Origin: Theocolax elegans
Lineage: Eukaryota > Arthropoda > Insecta > Hymenoptera > Cerocephalidae
DNA: 64,000 nt
NCBI GenBank assembly: GCA_026168455.1
Contig: CM047430.1
Span: forward strand, 70,843,044 to 70,907,043
Direction of reading: 5' to 3'
The notes beneath the pieces are model-generated. The model ran no database searches. It was not told the DNA's origin and worked only from the letters and a program-made list of their open reading frames with translations. Made by a program: the position numbers and the translations under genes. This document shows positions 12,706 to 28,200 of the stretch, one piece after another. The stretch's first letter is position 1, and each line of letters starts with the position of its first letter.

Positions 12706-13351
12706 CGTCTGTTTGATAAGCACAAACCGTACGATCGCATTCTTGTTATTAAGAAAAAAAATACATCATTTGACAGTTGACAAGTCCTACATGTTTTAAA
12801 GAACGTCAATTTTACGTAACGGTGTAGAATAATTGACAGGTTAAGTAAAACGGTTATTCGGCAATTCCGTAAATTATCGGATCGAGGGAGAGAACATATT
12901 TACTTTTACAAGCTCGCATAAATACGCGTACACCGATTATGGTGACGCATGCCACACTACTACTTTGCAAGTATCGTCGGCGCCGGCAGCCATCTTCGAT
13001 GCGTGACGTACATAAATCATATGACGTTAGTTAGTACAGAGGATCGATTCAAGAGGTCGCTAGTTGATACGAAGTTTTTACTCTTTTTTTTCTTTTCGGC
13101 AATACCTTTCAAATATTCAATTGGATAAATAAGATTTAAAACGTTGAACAAACTTTGTAACGTAATTTTTTTATCTTATACAAATAAATACGCGATCTTT
13201 TACAAGAAAATATCAAATGGCGCGTTCGAGTTCGAGTTTGCGCGTGAAGTAAAACGTAACCGTTACCAGGGTAACCGAAAGTGATTACAATTAGGCACAG
13301 TGTTTTTTAACGCGAAGAAAATAAGTAAAAAAATATATTAAACGAAGTACA
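12706..13351. promoter_or_regulatory. Divergent promoter shared by SLC35F5 and BBS4
   Basis: The two genes start head to head, 898 bp apart from ATG to ATG. Motifs visible in between are GCCATCTT (12989-12996, a YY1-type site read as AAGATGGC on the other strand), two CRE-like TGACGT cores (13004-13009 and 13022-13027) and a locally CpG-rich stretch around 12970-13005. No TATA box is evident, as is common for housekeeping divergent promoters. Transcription start positions are not resolved. Confidence 0.6.
13262..13275 (+). promoter_or_regulatory. X-box (RFX factor binding site) upstream of BBS4
   Basis: GTTACCAGGGTAAC is a near-perfect palindrome made of two RFX half-sites, GTTACC and GGTAAC, separated by two bases. 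It fits the ciliary X-box consensus (GTNRCC spacer RGYAAC). It lies 76 bp upstream of the BBS4 ATG, within the usual distance for X-boxes in ciliary genes of nematodes and flies. This supports RFX control of BBS4 in ciliated sensory neurons. Confidence 0.85.
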
Positions 13352-16243
13352 ATGGAAAATAACGTTTTGAGTAACGGTAGAATTCATCAACAAGGTACAA
13401 CGGCAGTTCACCGTTTTCGAATCGATAGATCCAAGAGAGGTAATATATACTCACGTTAATACGTACTTATATAAATACCGATTATTTATAATTAAATATT
13501 CATTCACAAATTTGTAAATTTAAAAAAATAATTAGGAAATTTCACCGTTTTCACGCGCGCATTGAATAACAAATGGAATCGTTATACACACAGACAGACA
13601 CGTATACATTATATACATATATGAAAATACAAAAATCTGAAACTCGTTAATATTTTGCTTGATCGAAAAAAAATTGACTATGTTCGAAATAAAATGTTTT
13701 TATTCAGGTGTGATTGGAAATTTATATTTTACAGCACCTCCGGAAATACCGGCTGTCGAAGCGAAAAATTGGCTATTGCAAAGGCACTATACGCGACACG
13801 AGTATCGCATATGCAAAACCCTCATTGATGAAGAATTAAAGAAGCACGTCGAACGTACTGAATATCCAAACTATTTGAAAGTATGCTCTATGCCGTATAC
13901 AATTCTTTTTTTTTTCTTCCTTTCTTATATCGAATATATAATTGACCATTTTTTTACAATATAGGGATTAATTTTGAGGAAGGAAGGTAAAGTACAGGAC
14001 TCGTTGGATTGTTTTCAAAAATGTTACAATGTCAGTCCTGGTAACGTTAATAATGCCAAACAAATTGCTAAATCATTGTAAGCGTAATAAATATTTATTA
14101 TGTCGTGTTTTTTATTATTATTATTATTATTATTACCTATATTGAATTATTTACGATGGAAATAGATTTCTCTTGGGCGATCACAAACGAGCTGTTGAGA
14201 TATACTTGGAGGCCCAGAAAATGATCGATTACGACGACTGGGAAATTCATTACAACTTGGGTAAAAAAAAACCATCTCTTTTTTTTATTCTAATAGGACA
14301 TTAAAATGTTAATTAAAAATCGTAACAAAATTGTATATATTTCATATATTTTACAACGATATAAATTTCAACGGAAAATGCAAGGTTATAATACACGTCT
14401 TCCATTTCCCCAGGTGAATGTTATATGCGACTAAATCAATTAGAAGACGCGAGAACCCATTTAGTACGAGCTACCGAACTTACGAAAAATGAGAGTCCAT
14501 ATTTTGCTCTCGTCAGACTTTACGTCAAAGAAGATCGAATCGCTGATGCAGTTGCCGTATATACCGAAGCTTTAAAGTATGTCCCTATTAATTTAATACT
14601 CTTTTCAAGTACTTTAATTTATATTAGCGAATTTAATACTGTTATACAGAATTTAAATATATTGAATTAATATATTTATTAGAAATTTATCTATAACTGC
14701 AATAATTATCATAATTGATTAACAATTTATAAGTATATAAACATCAAACGTTAAATATTTTGCTCAATAAAAAAATTATGTTTAATACATTAAAATAATA
14801 ATCTAAAAAAATTCCCATATATAGAGTTGGGATACGTAAGAGTATATATAGAAAGTGTAACATATGGAAGAAACGGACAGAGGTACTTATTAAGAATAAT
14901 AATTTTTTAATTAAAATTTAGTAAACATCGCTCTGTCTGTTGTAAATGTGTTATAACAGTAATCCAAAAAGTATATTTAAATTATAAATTTAAAATCTGA
15001 AAACGTGCATCGCTTAAAGTAAGTAATTACAGCGTAAATTAAAACTTGGGAAGAAGAATGCACAAAAAATTATAATGTGAAAACAAAAAAAATAAACGAA
15101 ATTAACGCAAGGATAAATAATTCCACGTTATTAAAATAATGTTTGATTCTATATCTATATACGCTACAAATTCTATTACGACTATACAACAAATTGGTAT
15201 ATCTTTGTGACGTGACACAAGTGCTCTCTAGTTAAAGCGAATCTCTCTCCACAACGCACGATTTAATTTCAATGTCATATTATACACTTTGAATAATTCT
15301 AACAGCGTAAATCTAATATAACTTTTTGGAACACGAGAATTGTGAAATAAATTGTTATTATTAATTAACATAAAATAGGCGCATAGTTCAATAATTATAT
15401 CGACGTAAAAAGCAAAATTTCCTGGTATATTTAATTAAACTGTGGAATTTATTATTACATTAGGCATTCTTTTTCGTTTAATGACTTTCTCGTAACCTAA
15501 TTATCGAATACAGTGAATTACTCGGTAAAAAAAAATATGTTTTGAATAAAATAATATTAAATGTATCCGATTTAATGCATACAGTGTGAAACGCAAGTTA
15601 GTTTATATATATTTTCAGCCTACTAATTCGTACAACGACTCTTACGTGCAGAGCGCGCTCCGCTTGTAAATACGTTGCGTACATACAAGTGGCTCCTCGC
15701 TTGTATGAGAGCCCTCTATACATCCTCCTAGGACGTATAAGGTGTCTATACATCCTAGGAGGCTGTATGCAAAGCGCTCCGTAGGATATATGCGGCGAGC
15801 AATATAACCTTTGCCGCGCGAACGGTATAGAGTCAACGTGTTTGAAACGCGTAGTACATGTATCGGAGATATATCTATGGCTTTTCAAACGTAAACACAA
15901 CTAGTTTAAACGTAACGTTTGCGTTACTTTAATCATAGTTATCTTAATATTGCTCAGATACGGAAGTACTATATATTATACATACATATATATTAGAATA
16001 TTATATTTTAGAAATAATATAGTGTGTATATATATATACACGGAGAAAAATTTGAAGTAAAAATTACAATGTTGTCTAGTAATGCGGAGACAGACTGACG
16101 CAATCCAAAAATGTACTATATAGTGTGTAATAAAATTTACTAGAAAGTTATTAATTTTTACTACAATTCTGGTAATATTTACTACAACTTCAGTTAAATT
16201 TATTATACACTATAGTAAATTTTTGGATTGTGTCAGTCTGTCT

Positions 16244-16279
<36 letters not shown>

Positions 16280-19200
16280 ACGCAAAATGAGTCCTATATC
16301 TTTAATAACTGCAATGTTACGATTAATATAATAAGTAATTACTAAATATTTAATATTCACTGATACTAAATGCAGAATTTAAAAAGTTAAAATGTTTTAT
16401 AAGCGTCAGTATACAAATGTTTAAAAATTATTGACATAATATATAATTATTTATATTGTTTAAAAAAGTGTTTATTACATTACTTTTAAATGTATAATAA
16501 ATTACTTTGTGAGCAACGAAAGAGTCGTATGTACGAATTATAAGGCTGAAAAATTGTTTACGTACCATGGGTAAGCATCGCGTCATTACAGTTCTCGGCT
16601 CAAATTTCGTGGATGGTAGTAACATCCTTGGCCGCTCGCTGCGCTCGCGACCGCGGACGTACTAACCATCCACGAAATTTTCCGCCTCGAACAGTAATGA
16701 CGCGAGGCTCACCCAAGGTACATAAATAACTAATATTGATTGAATATTATTACGGTAGTTGGAATTACTGTGTATTAATAAACTATTTGAGGTATATACG
16801 CTATTTGATTATAATCATCGGTAAAATGTCTCACATAACTTTCGATACCATTTTTTCTTTCGTTTTGTTTCCATACCGTAACGTCTATAGTTTAATAACA
16901 TAATTTTAAATAAATAATAATAAATTATAAAATTAATATCGAGAGAACGAAACATAATTTACAAAAAAGCAATATAAATTATATTTTTGTCTTAAATATA
17001 ATTTATATAAGACGTACGTTCTTAGCATTAAATTAACCGATGCACCACACGCAAGAGGAAAAGTAAATAATACGTTTAACAATATATATATGTAGCATAT
17101 GTAAAAGGAATTTTCAGACATTTCTTACCACGAACAAATGAAAGACAAGCAGCTTTGTCAAATGTACGTTTTTTTTCAAGAGAAATAAGAAAAAAAGCCC
17201 ACCCATGTTAAACATCTGTAGCGAATCGTCGTATTTTTATCTGTCAAAGAAATAAAAGATGCGAGTAAAAAGTTTCCTTTATACTCCTTTTTGCCATATC
17301 GATTTTTCGTTGGCAATGAGCTGACAAGAGTAAATACACATGTATATATAAATGGTATTGTTTCAGCGCCGTACCCGAAAGTGAACAAATAGCAACGGAG
17401 TTAGGACTAATGTATCTTGGATTAGGTGATACCAAGCGAGCTTTTCAACAATTTGGCACGGCACTCGCGCAGTCGGCCAATTACGGGAAAGCGACTTTAC
17501 CAATGGCTTACGTGATGCAGGTGAATGATAACTTAACATTGAGTGTACTCAAATTTTATTGTAAAAAGTATATATAGTACACGGAGAGATAAATTTCACT
17601 AACGCGATAACACACTGCCAAAATGTAAAAAAATTACTCAACTTTTAATAAAAATAGACTTTTAGTAAAAATTGTTAAAAAATTCAGTAAAAATTGACAA
17701 TAATTTCAGTAATTTTTGGGGGTTTAGGCAGTCTGTTATGGCGTTAATGAAAGTTTAGTAATATTATATATAGTTTTACGATTGCATAAACATTTGAAAA
17801 TTGAAACAAAAATTTGACCCACAAAATGAGTACATTCACGTTTTAATTAAACAATAGATTCGTTTTTTTTCCAAAAATCTCTTTATGACGTTTTTCTACT
17901 TTCTTTGAAGATCATCTACAAATTTGTTCAATATTTTCTATTCCTAATTGATTAAATGTCTTTAGGTCGCAGCAGAAATTGAGTTTATATAGTCAATCGT
18001 TATACCAACGAAAAATGATTATTTATTAATACACTGAGATAAGTGAATATTTGCGACAAATGAATGTGTATAGTAACTATTAAGTCAATATGTATTTTCC
18101 GTACGTATAAGACATTTTTTTCGTATATGCATGGAAACCATACGTATATGGAGTATTAATATACAATACATTTATTTGTCGCGTGTATCACATATAAATT
18201 ATTTCAATCTTTTATTTTTTATATAAGTTGAAATTTTTAAGTTTTTGTAAGTATATCGCTGCAATCTAACTATATCATCGCAGTACGATGATGAAAAAAA
18301 AATATGAAAGTTATTCATTTTAATGAATTCATTAAACTTTTGTACGCAGTATATGTAAAATTACAACGTTTTGAAAATCGTGTTGTTTACTTGTTTATAA
18401 TAAAACGTTGCGGGAATGAGAAAATTCAACTCTATGAATACACAAATTGCGTCTACGTTGTAGTCTCACGGGGAATTCGACGTCGCCTTCTCCAAGTACA
18501 AGATCGCCGCTCAGTCAATGCCAGAATCGTGGGCGCTTTGGAACAACGTCGGCATGTGCCTTTACGGGAAACAGAAATACGTATCGGTAAGTTCGCTTAT
18601 CACACCCTGTCACTGCAACAGACTCTTGGGAATGTATATATATATATATATAAATACATATAAGAATATGAAAAAAAAGAATGAACCCCAGGAATAATGG
18701 GAAATACGCGGATGACATAATGAAACGTGAGTAAAAGGAAGATGCTATATATACACATACGACGAATCAATGATCAAGGGAGCAAGACGTTTTGACCTAT
18801 GTTTATATTGCGAGGGGTGGAAATTTCCAATTAAAGGAGGACGAGTGGATTACTATATATATGTATACAGGCACACGCGCCCGTGGTATCCGAGAAAATA
18901 AAAATCCTTGCTGATAATGAGCATCAGGGTTATCGGGGATTGCAATATTTTTCGTTTCATTTGATACCGAATGGCGAGAGGGCGACTTGCTCTTTGTCAA
19001 TGAATTTTTGGCGCTATATATATTTTTATTACCACTTTTACGATGTGAGTAGCTCAAGATTAGATTTTTACCGTTATAACTTACTTTGTTTTTATTCGAT
19101 ACTATATACAAGATTTTCTTGAGTCGAGAATACTCTTATTGTGTTAAATATATATACTTTTTAAAGTTCCCTTACAAAACGCGACAAGTAATATCCGTCC

Positions 19201-22200
19201 TCCGGTATTTATTAGATTATCCATTGTATCGTTATTGCATTATTATTATTAAATTGCCCGCGGTTCGGTAAAAATTATATTTCCTCGGTAAGATTTTATA
19301 ATTACGACTTATAAAGAGTAATAACGTTTTATCTTTTTCAAATTTTAGATTTATATCTTGCGTATATACGCGAGATTTATAAAACACGCGAACTCAAAGT
19401 GTAATCGTGAAGGAAAACAAAAAATTTGAAAAACAATTATTTGGAATGCTGTGCGGACTTTATATTACGAAATTTTTAATTTGACAGAGATGAAACGACA
19501 TTAAAGGAATGTGCGGGCATAAATTTTTTAATATACAACAAGAGTTTTTAGTGGATCGCCGTTATTAAATTTTCAATCAACGTACCATTGTACTGTACAT
19601 TTGACAAATAGATACATTGATAAAAATTCATGCAATAATTGACAATATTTTTAAAATATTCGTTTCATGATTGTCGGTATAATCAAATCTACGTATTGAT
19701 TGAATTATTTCGTATATTTTAAATGTCACCCTCTTACAATGCATGAAGTGGAACAATATAAAATCAATAGAATATGCAGAAAATAAAAAAATATATTTTA
19801 GCTTTGGTACGCGGGTACCGATATCGGTCGGTGTCATCGGAAAATAGACAATAAATATTAAAAAAAAAGGAAAAAATAAGAGCGAAACATATAAAGTGAA
19901 AGAAAAGAAATATATTCTAGCATAATAAAATCATAAGAAATAGGCATCTTACGAATTCAGTGTATGCAATAAAAGTAAGAAGCGAGAAATTATATAATAA
20001 CATTATGTAATGGATATTTACGAAAAATATGTATTATAAGTTATTAAATTGAACTGGTACTATTATTATTATTCAGAGCTCATTGCAAAGATATAAAATT
20101 TAAAATGATCAATTTGTTATGCTATAGATACCTGATTACATTGAAATGCACGTATAGAGTTACATTAATGTGAAGAAAATATGTTTTTTATAGGAATTTT
20201 TTTTATTATCACAAAGCTTCTACTTGGGAAGAAACAAAAACTAATGTTTGCACCATAGCTGTAAAACTTTATAACTTTCGTGCGGCTTGGTTGATCCTCG
20301 GTCCAGCTTCGTTGATCCTATTGGACTTGACGGACGATCCGATGAGTTGTATTTTACGGCCTTTTGGTGCGTAGAAAGACTCACTATTTAGTATTAGAAA
20401 AATTTAAAGGTAAATCCAAAATATGATGATTGTATTATATAAAGTTTAAAATTGTAGGATTTTGATAAATCAACTTTTCATATATTATATCACAATGATC
20501 ATTAGTTTTCTCAATCGATTGATTTCTAGATTAAAATAATTTTACTATTTTGAGATAGAATACAGAATAATATATAGTAATATATCATATATATCTTTAA
20601 AAATTATAAGAAAATGGCTATTTTTTTTAAATATATGAAATTTAATCTTCATATATTGCAATACTTGGGTTGTTGAAGGTTAAATAAAATTGGTCGGTAT
20701 TCATTTCAACCAATATTTTAAATGCATCCTTCGGGTGAATACAAACCGAAAACATGCTTTTTTACATTTGATTTCAGTTCTCTGGTGCACGAGTAGTGAA
20801 ATAAAAAGAACGCACGCGCTATCAAAAAGGTTATTAACCATGTATTCTTTAAAAAAGTGTTTTCCATTTTCTTTAGTACTAATTATAAATTTAGCGAATG
20901 TTAAAATGTAACGCGTTCTTAAAATAGTTGAAAGGTACTTTTTACCACGTTCTGGAAAAAACGAAAATCCGTCTTTTTAACGTTATTCTAATGATTCTTT
21001 ATACCCTGAAAAAAGCGAACCACAGTAATTGGTATATTTTCTCAATGCCACCAGCAACAAACTGACTCTCGGGAAAAGTATCCCCACAAAATAATTAATC
21101 CGTGCTTGTATCAAGAGATTTCACTCTCTCTCTCTCTCTCTTTTCTCTCGAGTTCGCATTCCTTTACGTGCGAGCGAATGTAGCTCTTTTGCTAAGGAAA
21201 TAATTGCCGGGTGTGCGCAAAGCGTGGAGGGCAACAAATTTGAATTAACTTTGCATTTGTCAGCGAAAAGGAAATATAAAGACACGGGAAGAAGAAGAAG
21301 CAGAAGAAGAAAATACGGTTCCACCACTTGGGAATATGTATATATATATATATATATACATACGTATACTCACCATCCGCAAAACTTTCCTTGTCCATTT
21401 CTGATTTTTATTCCTAGTATTATGACGCTGAAGGTTTTGTTGTTAGTATCTTTTTTACAAACTTTTGACTCTCGAGGGTAGGACATTCTTGTAAAAGAAC
21501 GTCGGTATACGATGTACTTACCGTTAAGTATATGAGAATTTTATGGAGAGAAAATAGTTTTAAAGGAATATTTTTCTCGAATTTGAGTTTTCTCTACATA
21601 TTCTTTTTTACTAATTTTGTTTTCGTATTTTGAATAAATATTTTTATAATGTTGTACTCCAAAAATTGAATTTTTGTTATTTTCCGACGCATACGTGCGT
21701 GCTAGCATATATATAGATATACATATTTTTATTCTTTTGACGGGGTGTCTCGATATGATATTTGCGTATATATTGTTGATTTTTTTGTCTCATTTATTTA
21801 CGTCATTGAATATCTGCTTATATTATATTATATTTGCTTATCAATCTATATCCTGGTTTGAAAGCGATTTTCTTTCAATTTGAAAAAATACAATAAAAAA
21901 ATGGTGAATTAAAATTTTGAGAAAAAATGAAAAATTGTTTTTCTTTTCGAATGTATGTACATAATGAATTTATATTACTCTTGTCTAAAGTAAATTTTTT
22001 TTATGGCGCTCATTTTTCTTTAGTACGAGTGAAATAAAATAAGAATGCAAACGTGTTGCTGTAAGGGGGATGTAAATCTTATGCACACTTTCATATGTCA
22101 TATTCTATTAGCTACACAGAGAGAAATGTATTATTAAAAGATTACCATCTTTACTTATGAATTCGCACACTATCACAATCCAAAATTTACAAAAATATAT

Positions 22201-25200
22201 TGTACAGTTTGCAACAAATGAATGTATAATTTTTTTACGAGAATCTATTTAATAATTATTATAAACTATATAAGTCTATTTCAGTTCTGATTTCATTACT
22301 AAAGGCAATGGTAATTTTTAATACAATATTGTCCTCCCTGTTCGGCAATAATGTAGACCTCGCTGTATTATTTAGGCGATCTATAAAAACTAATCCGGCC
22401 CTTATTCGTTATTTGCCCCTCTTCCCCCCAAATAAAATGAAATTGTTTCGAGTTAATCAATAAAAAACAGCAATAATGATAAATATTAATGAAGAAACGC
22501 GTTATTAATTATTTTTTTATAATACTCAATAAACCAATAATTAACAATAGTTAACAAGAAAATAATCGTATCAACCTGTAAACCAATTACAATTAACCTA
22601 TATATAACCTAATAAACAGTTGATAATTATTAGTTGTTAGATTATTGGGCTTTTTCTCCGTCAAAAATTTAGGAGCAAGTTAGGAACAAGGAAATTATTA
22701 CAAAATTCATGGTTTTTTTTTCTATCCACAATTTCGCACTAGTACGTTCGATTATTTAAACCTATTTTAACGAAAATGAAAAAGATCGCGAAAGAACTTG
22801 TTATTCGCGAACCCAGTAAATTCGACATAAAAATCCAATCGAATAGATTATATGTATATACATAAAAAAAAGAGAAAACCGGTTAAGAGTCATCGATCTT
22901 TTATATACCTAAAAGACGTTTGAGAAAAAGCTACGCGACCTCATTGAGCCGTAAAAGCAACTGATTTGGCCTTGGTTCACGATGTTAAGAATACTGTCGG
23001 AAACGATCTCGCGTAACTCATCCCTCCCGTAAGATGATTTATTCAGATTTATGGAAATTGTTGGAAAAACCCTCCTGTCGTCTCTCCTTTTTTTTGTTTC
23101 TTTGACGTATCAGTATAAACATAATCCCCATATTATCAATTGTTCTTCCTTTTTCGCCCCGAAGTAAAATCATACAAGGAAAAATAATAATTTTATAAGA
23201 AAAAATTACATTTGAAACCATATGTTCTTTCTTATTTCTCTTTGTATGTGTGCATCATCTTCGATCGAAGTTAAACGCGTCGAAAAATGTTTTATTAGTT
23301 TGGCTCGCGGGGTACGAAAGAAAACAAGAATCGACGTCTATGTTAGATATCGTACGGGGAGAGACTGTTTGCTGAGCATCGTAGAAACTTAAAGAGGATA
23401 TACTGTTCGGTCCTCTTTTTTTGTGCGTGTATGTCACAGGGTTGGTTTTCGAAACCGAATTTACGATCGGACTCGTGTGTGCAGCACGAAAAATTTATTG
23501 ATTTAACTCGGTTACATTTAGTTTTGCACCACGATTAATATACGCGTAATGTATATAATATCGTATTCCCAATGTACTTGCTAATTAATTTATTTTTCTT
23601 TTTATATACCTTTTTCATTTGCTCTAATGCTTTCGTCCTTTAGTTTTTACAATTCAATAAATTTACTTCGATTCGATAAACGTGTATATACATCGATAAA
23701 AAAACGTATAGAAATTAGCTAATAAGCAATTAAAACGTGTACGATTTATAATTTTTAAACGCTTGATACAATTTACTTAATTACCTCATTTGTAGAAATT
23801 CTTCGAAAAAAGGTACTGATAAACTCTATCTCACATATATTGTACCTTTCTATTTATTCAAGTATATACGTTTATATATATATACATTTTTCATATCTTC
23901 ACAACTTCGCGATATTTTTACACTTGAATTAATTTGAGTAAAAGCTTACGCTTTACCGTTAATGTTACGTAATTGTTACAACGTTTTAAAGTATGAATAA
24001 TTTTTTATTGGCATTTTTTACGAGAATCTATTTACATAATTATTATAAACTATATAAGTCTAATTTCAGTTCTGATTTCATTACTAAAGGCAATGGTAAT
24101 TTTTAATACAATATTGTCCTCCCTGTTCGGCAATAATGTAGACCTCGCTGTATTATTTAGGCGATCTATAAAAACTAATCCGGCCCTTATTCGTTATTTG
24201 CCCCTCTTCCCCCCAAATAAATGAAATTGTTTCGAGTTACATCAATAAAAAACAGCAATAATGATAAAATAATGAAGAAACGCGTTATTAATTATTTTTT
24301 GTATAATACTCAATAAACCAATAATAACAATAGTTAACAAGAAAATAATCGTATCAACCTGTAAACCAATTACAATTAACCTATATATAACCTAATAAAC
24401 AGTTGATAATTATTAGTTGTTAGATTATTGGGCTTTTTCTCCGTCAAAATTTAGGAGCAAGTTAGGAACAAGGAAATTATTACAAAATCATGGTTTTTTT
24501 TTCTATCCACACTTTCGCACTAGTACGTTCGATTATTTAAACCTATTTTAACGAAAATGAAAAAGATCGCGAAAGAACTTGTATTCGCGAACCCAGTAAA
24601 TTCGACATAAAAATCCAATCGAATAGATTATATGTATATACATAAAAAAGAGAAAACCGGTTAGAGTCATCGATCTTTTATATACCTAAAAGACGTTTGA
24701 GAAAAGCTACGCGACCTCATTGAGCCGTAAAGCAACTGATTTGGCCTTGGTCACGATGTTAAGAATACTGTCGGAAACGATCTCGCGTAACTCATCCCTC
24801 CCGTAAGATGATTTATTCAGATTTATGGAAATTGTTGGAAAAACCCTCCTGTCGTCTCTCCTTTTTTTGTTTCTTGACGTATCAGTATAAACATAATCCC
24901 CATATTATCAATTGTTCTTCCTTTTTCGCCCCGAAGTAAAATCATACAAGGAAAAATAATAATTTATAAGAAAAAATTACATTTGAAACCATATGTTCTT
25001 TCTTATTTCTCTTTGTATGTGTGCATCATCTTCGATCGAAGTTAAACGCGTCGAAAAATGTTTTATTAGTTTGGCTCGCGGGGTACGAAAGAAAACAAGA
25101 ATCGACGTCTATGTTAGATATCGTACGGGGAGAGACTGTTTGCTGAGCATCGTAGAAACTTAAAGAGGATATACTGTTCGGTCCTCTTTTTTTGTGCGTG

Positions 25201-28200
25201 TATGTCACAGGGTTGGTTTTCGAAACCGAATTTACGATCGGACTCGTGTGTGCAGCACGAAAAATTTATTGATTTAACTCGGTTACATTTAGTTTTGCAC
25301 CACGATTAATATACGCGTAATGTATATAATATCGTATTCCCAATGTACTTGCTAATTAATTTATTTTTCTTTTTATATACCTTTTTCATTTGCTCTAATG
25401 CTTTCGTCCTTTAGTTTTTACAATTCAATAAATTTACTTCGATTCGATAAACGTGTATATACATCGATAAAAAACGTATAGAAATTAGCTAATAAGCAAT
25501 TAAAACGTGTACGATTTATAATTTTTAAACGCTTGATACAATTTTACTTAATTACCTCATTTGTAGAAATTCTTCGAAAAAGGTACTGATAAACTCTATC
25601 TCACATATATTGTACCTTTCTATTTATTCAAGTATATACGTTTATATATATATACATTTTTCATTATCTTCACAACTTTCGCGATATTTTTACACTTGAA
25701 TTAATTTGAGTAAAAGCTTACGCTTTACCGTTAATGTTACGTAATTGTTACAACGTTTTAAAGTATGAATAATTTTTATTGGCATTTTTCACTTATTACA
25801 ATTATTATCGAAATGTTTGTTTTATAGTACTCAAGGATTGTCGCTAATGAATTACGCATAATTGATATGTCAATGAAATTTTATAAAAAGTATCTAGAAA
25901 TTAAAACGAGAAAGATTACTATGCGACATATGGTAAAAATTTCAATCTGATTATCACTTTTTATTAAAATTCTAGGAAATAATTACAAAATATACTTGGC
26001 AGCATTTTAACCTTGCCATTTAAATAATATTTATTAATATTTTTTTCTCTCCGCGTAGAATTATATACTTGGTTCATCTGCGTAGTTTAATAATTAACAC
26101 TAACTCGTTAAGTACACGTATACAGTTTCCAAGATAACGTTAGAAAAATTACGCGTTTTACGGATTTTAATTTCAATGCAGTGAGGAATGATCAAACATC
26201 AAATCATCATCTCTCGATAAAATATATTTCATGAAGGGTGAAAGCTTTTAAAAATCACAAAGTTTTTAACATAACAGCGTATGAAATATAGGATAAAAAA
26301 TTTCCACGAGCTTCTACGAAGTTTGAATCTTATTAAAAAAAAGTTGATAATGAAAACCTTTAACAAGGTAATGGAATTTAAATTAATTACTATCATACAT
26401 AATATACATGTAACATAATAAGGAACTTGCAATGTATCGAATTACTTACATTTAATAGAAATTTATTTTTTAATTAAACAACGTTATAATCGAATTGAAT
26501 CGACCCAAGTAATTAGGATTGATATGTTATATTAACGATATCGTTATTGTTACGTAAAACAAAAGGTAAAAGCGAAATATTATTTTCAAAGTTTCTGAGA
26601 ATCGTCTTATTTTCCTCGGGCAATTGCATTGTAAGGGAAAAAGTTTGAACGGTAAATCGAATCCTGCTAAAAATTCATAGACGCATTGTTATACCTTATT
26701 CAAAAATATCAAGTTTCCTGATGCTTTTTCCTAACCTCAAACCACTAGCTTCATCACCTTGATTCAGCTTTTATCACGTCGCGAATCAAATCGTGAATCA
26801 TTCTATACATTTTTCTCTATCTCTATGTCTTTCTCTATTTTATGGATTTTCAAAAAAAAAAATATATGTGTATACCGACGATGCATCTCGAATATACGTT
26901 TCTTTTTATTCGAATAGCGCAGAGAGTGCATTCTCGAACGTGTTAAAAATAAAAACGCGTGTGGTAATTAAAGAAGTATGGAAAAGAACGATGATACTGC
27001 AATAAAAAAATATACGTGTCTAGTATTTTTAAAGCGGTTCTTTTGCGTTTAATGGTATATATACAGTAGACCGAGATTGCAGATAAACATTTTTTTCAGG
27101 TAAATTAATAACTGAAAAAGATAGATTATATAAAAAAATATTAATAGTTGCTAGAAAATTAGTAATGGTTAATAGATTTTATATTAAATTCAATATATCG
27201 GATACACTTTTGACTGATTAGGTATAAGATTTTGTACTGAGTACTAAAAAGTTGCGTAATCTTTTAAAAACCTTTTTCATTTGCTCTAATGCTTTCGTCC
27301 TTTAGTTTTTACAATTCAATAAATTTACTTCGATTCGATAAACGTGTATATACATCGATAAAAAACGTATAGAAATTAGCTAATAAGCAATTAAAACGTG
27401 TACGATTTATAATTTTTAAACGCTTGATACAATTTTACTTAATTACCTCATTTGTAGAAATTCTTCGAAAAAGGTACTGATAAACTCTATCTCACATATA
27501 TTGTACCTTTCTATTTATTCAAGTATATACGTTTATATATATATACATTTTTCATTATCTTCACAACTTTCGCGATATTTTACACTTGAATTAATTTGAG
27601 TAAAAGCTTACGCTTTACCGTTAATGTTACGTAATTGTTACAACGTTTTAAAGTATGAATAATTTTTATTGGCATTTTTTCACTTATTACAATTATTATC
27701 GAATGTGTTGTTTTATAGTACTCAAGGATTGTCGCTAATGAATTACGCATAATTGATATGTCAATGAAATTTTATAAAAAGTATCTAGAAATTAAAACGA
27801 GAAAGATTACTATGCGACATATGGTAAAAATTTCAATCTGATTATCACTTTTTATTAAAATTCTAGGAAATAATTACAAAATATACTTGGCAGCATTTTA
27901 ACCTTGCCATTTAAATAATATTTATTAATATTTTTTTTCTCTCCGCGTAGAATTATATACTTGGTTCATCTGCGTAGTTTAATAATTAACACTAACTCGT
28001 TAAGTACACGTATACAGTTTCCAAGATAACGTTAGAAAAATTACGCGTTTTACGGATTTTAATTTCAATGCAGTGAGGAATGATCAAACATCAAATCATC
28101 ATCTCTCGATAAAATATATTTCATGAAGGGTGAAAGCTTTTAAAAATCACAAAGTTTTTAACATAACAGCGTATGAAATATAGGATAAAAATTTCCACGA

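Larger units (their letters stand above)
14577..17366 (+). other. BBS4 intron 5 with repeats, no nested gene seen
   Basis: This 2.8-kb intron is AT-rich and contains three separate inverted-repeat structures, at 15682-15769, 16082-16249 and 16562-16721, plus a (TA)n run at about 16250-16275. No coding frame of substance lies between them. Confidence 0.6.

Noticed and set aside
13684..13734. Use of AG at 13707 as the BBS4 exon 2 acceptor
   Set aside because: It would add 28 bases, breaking the frame relative to exon 1; AG at 13734 gives the conserved PPEIPAVEAKNWLL in phase.
23255..25208. Identical 60-residue minus-strand frames at 23255-23437 and 25026-25208
   Set aside because: The frame is repeated only because it lies in tandem unit A; no motif or coding bias, and it may reflect an assembly duplication.
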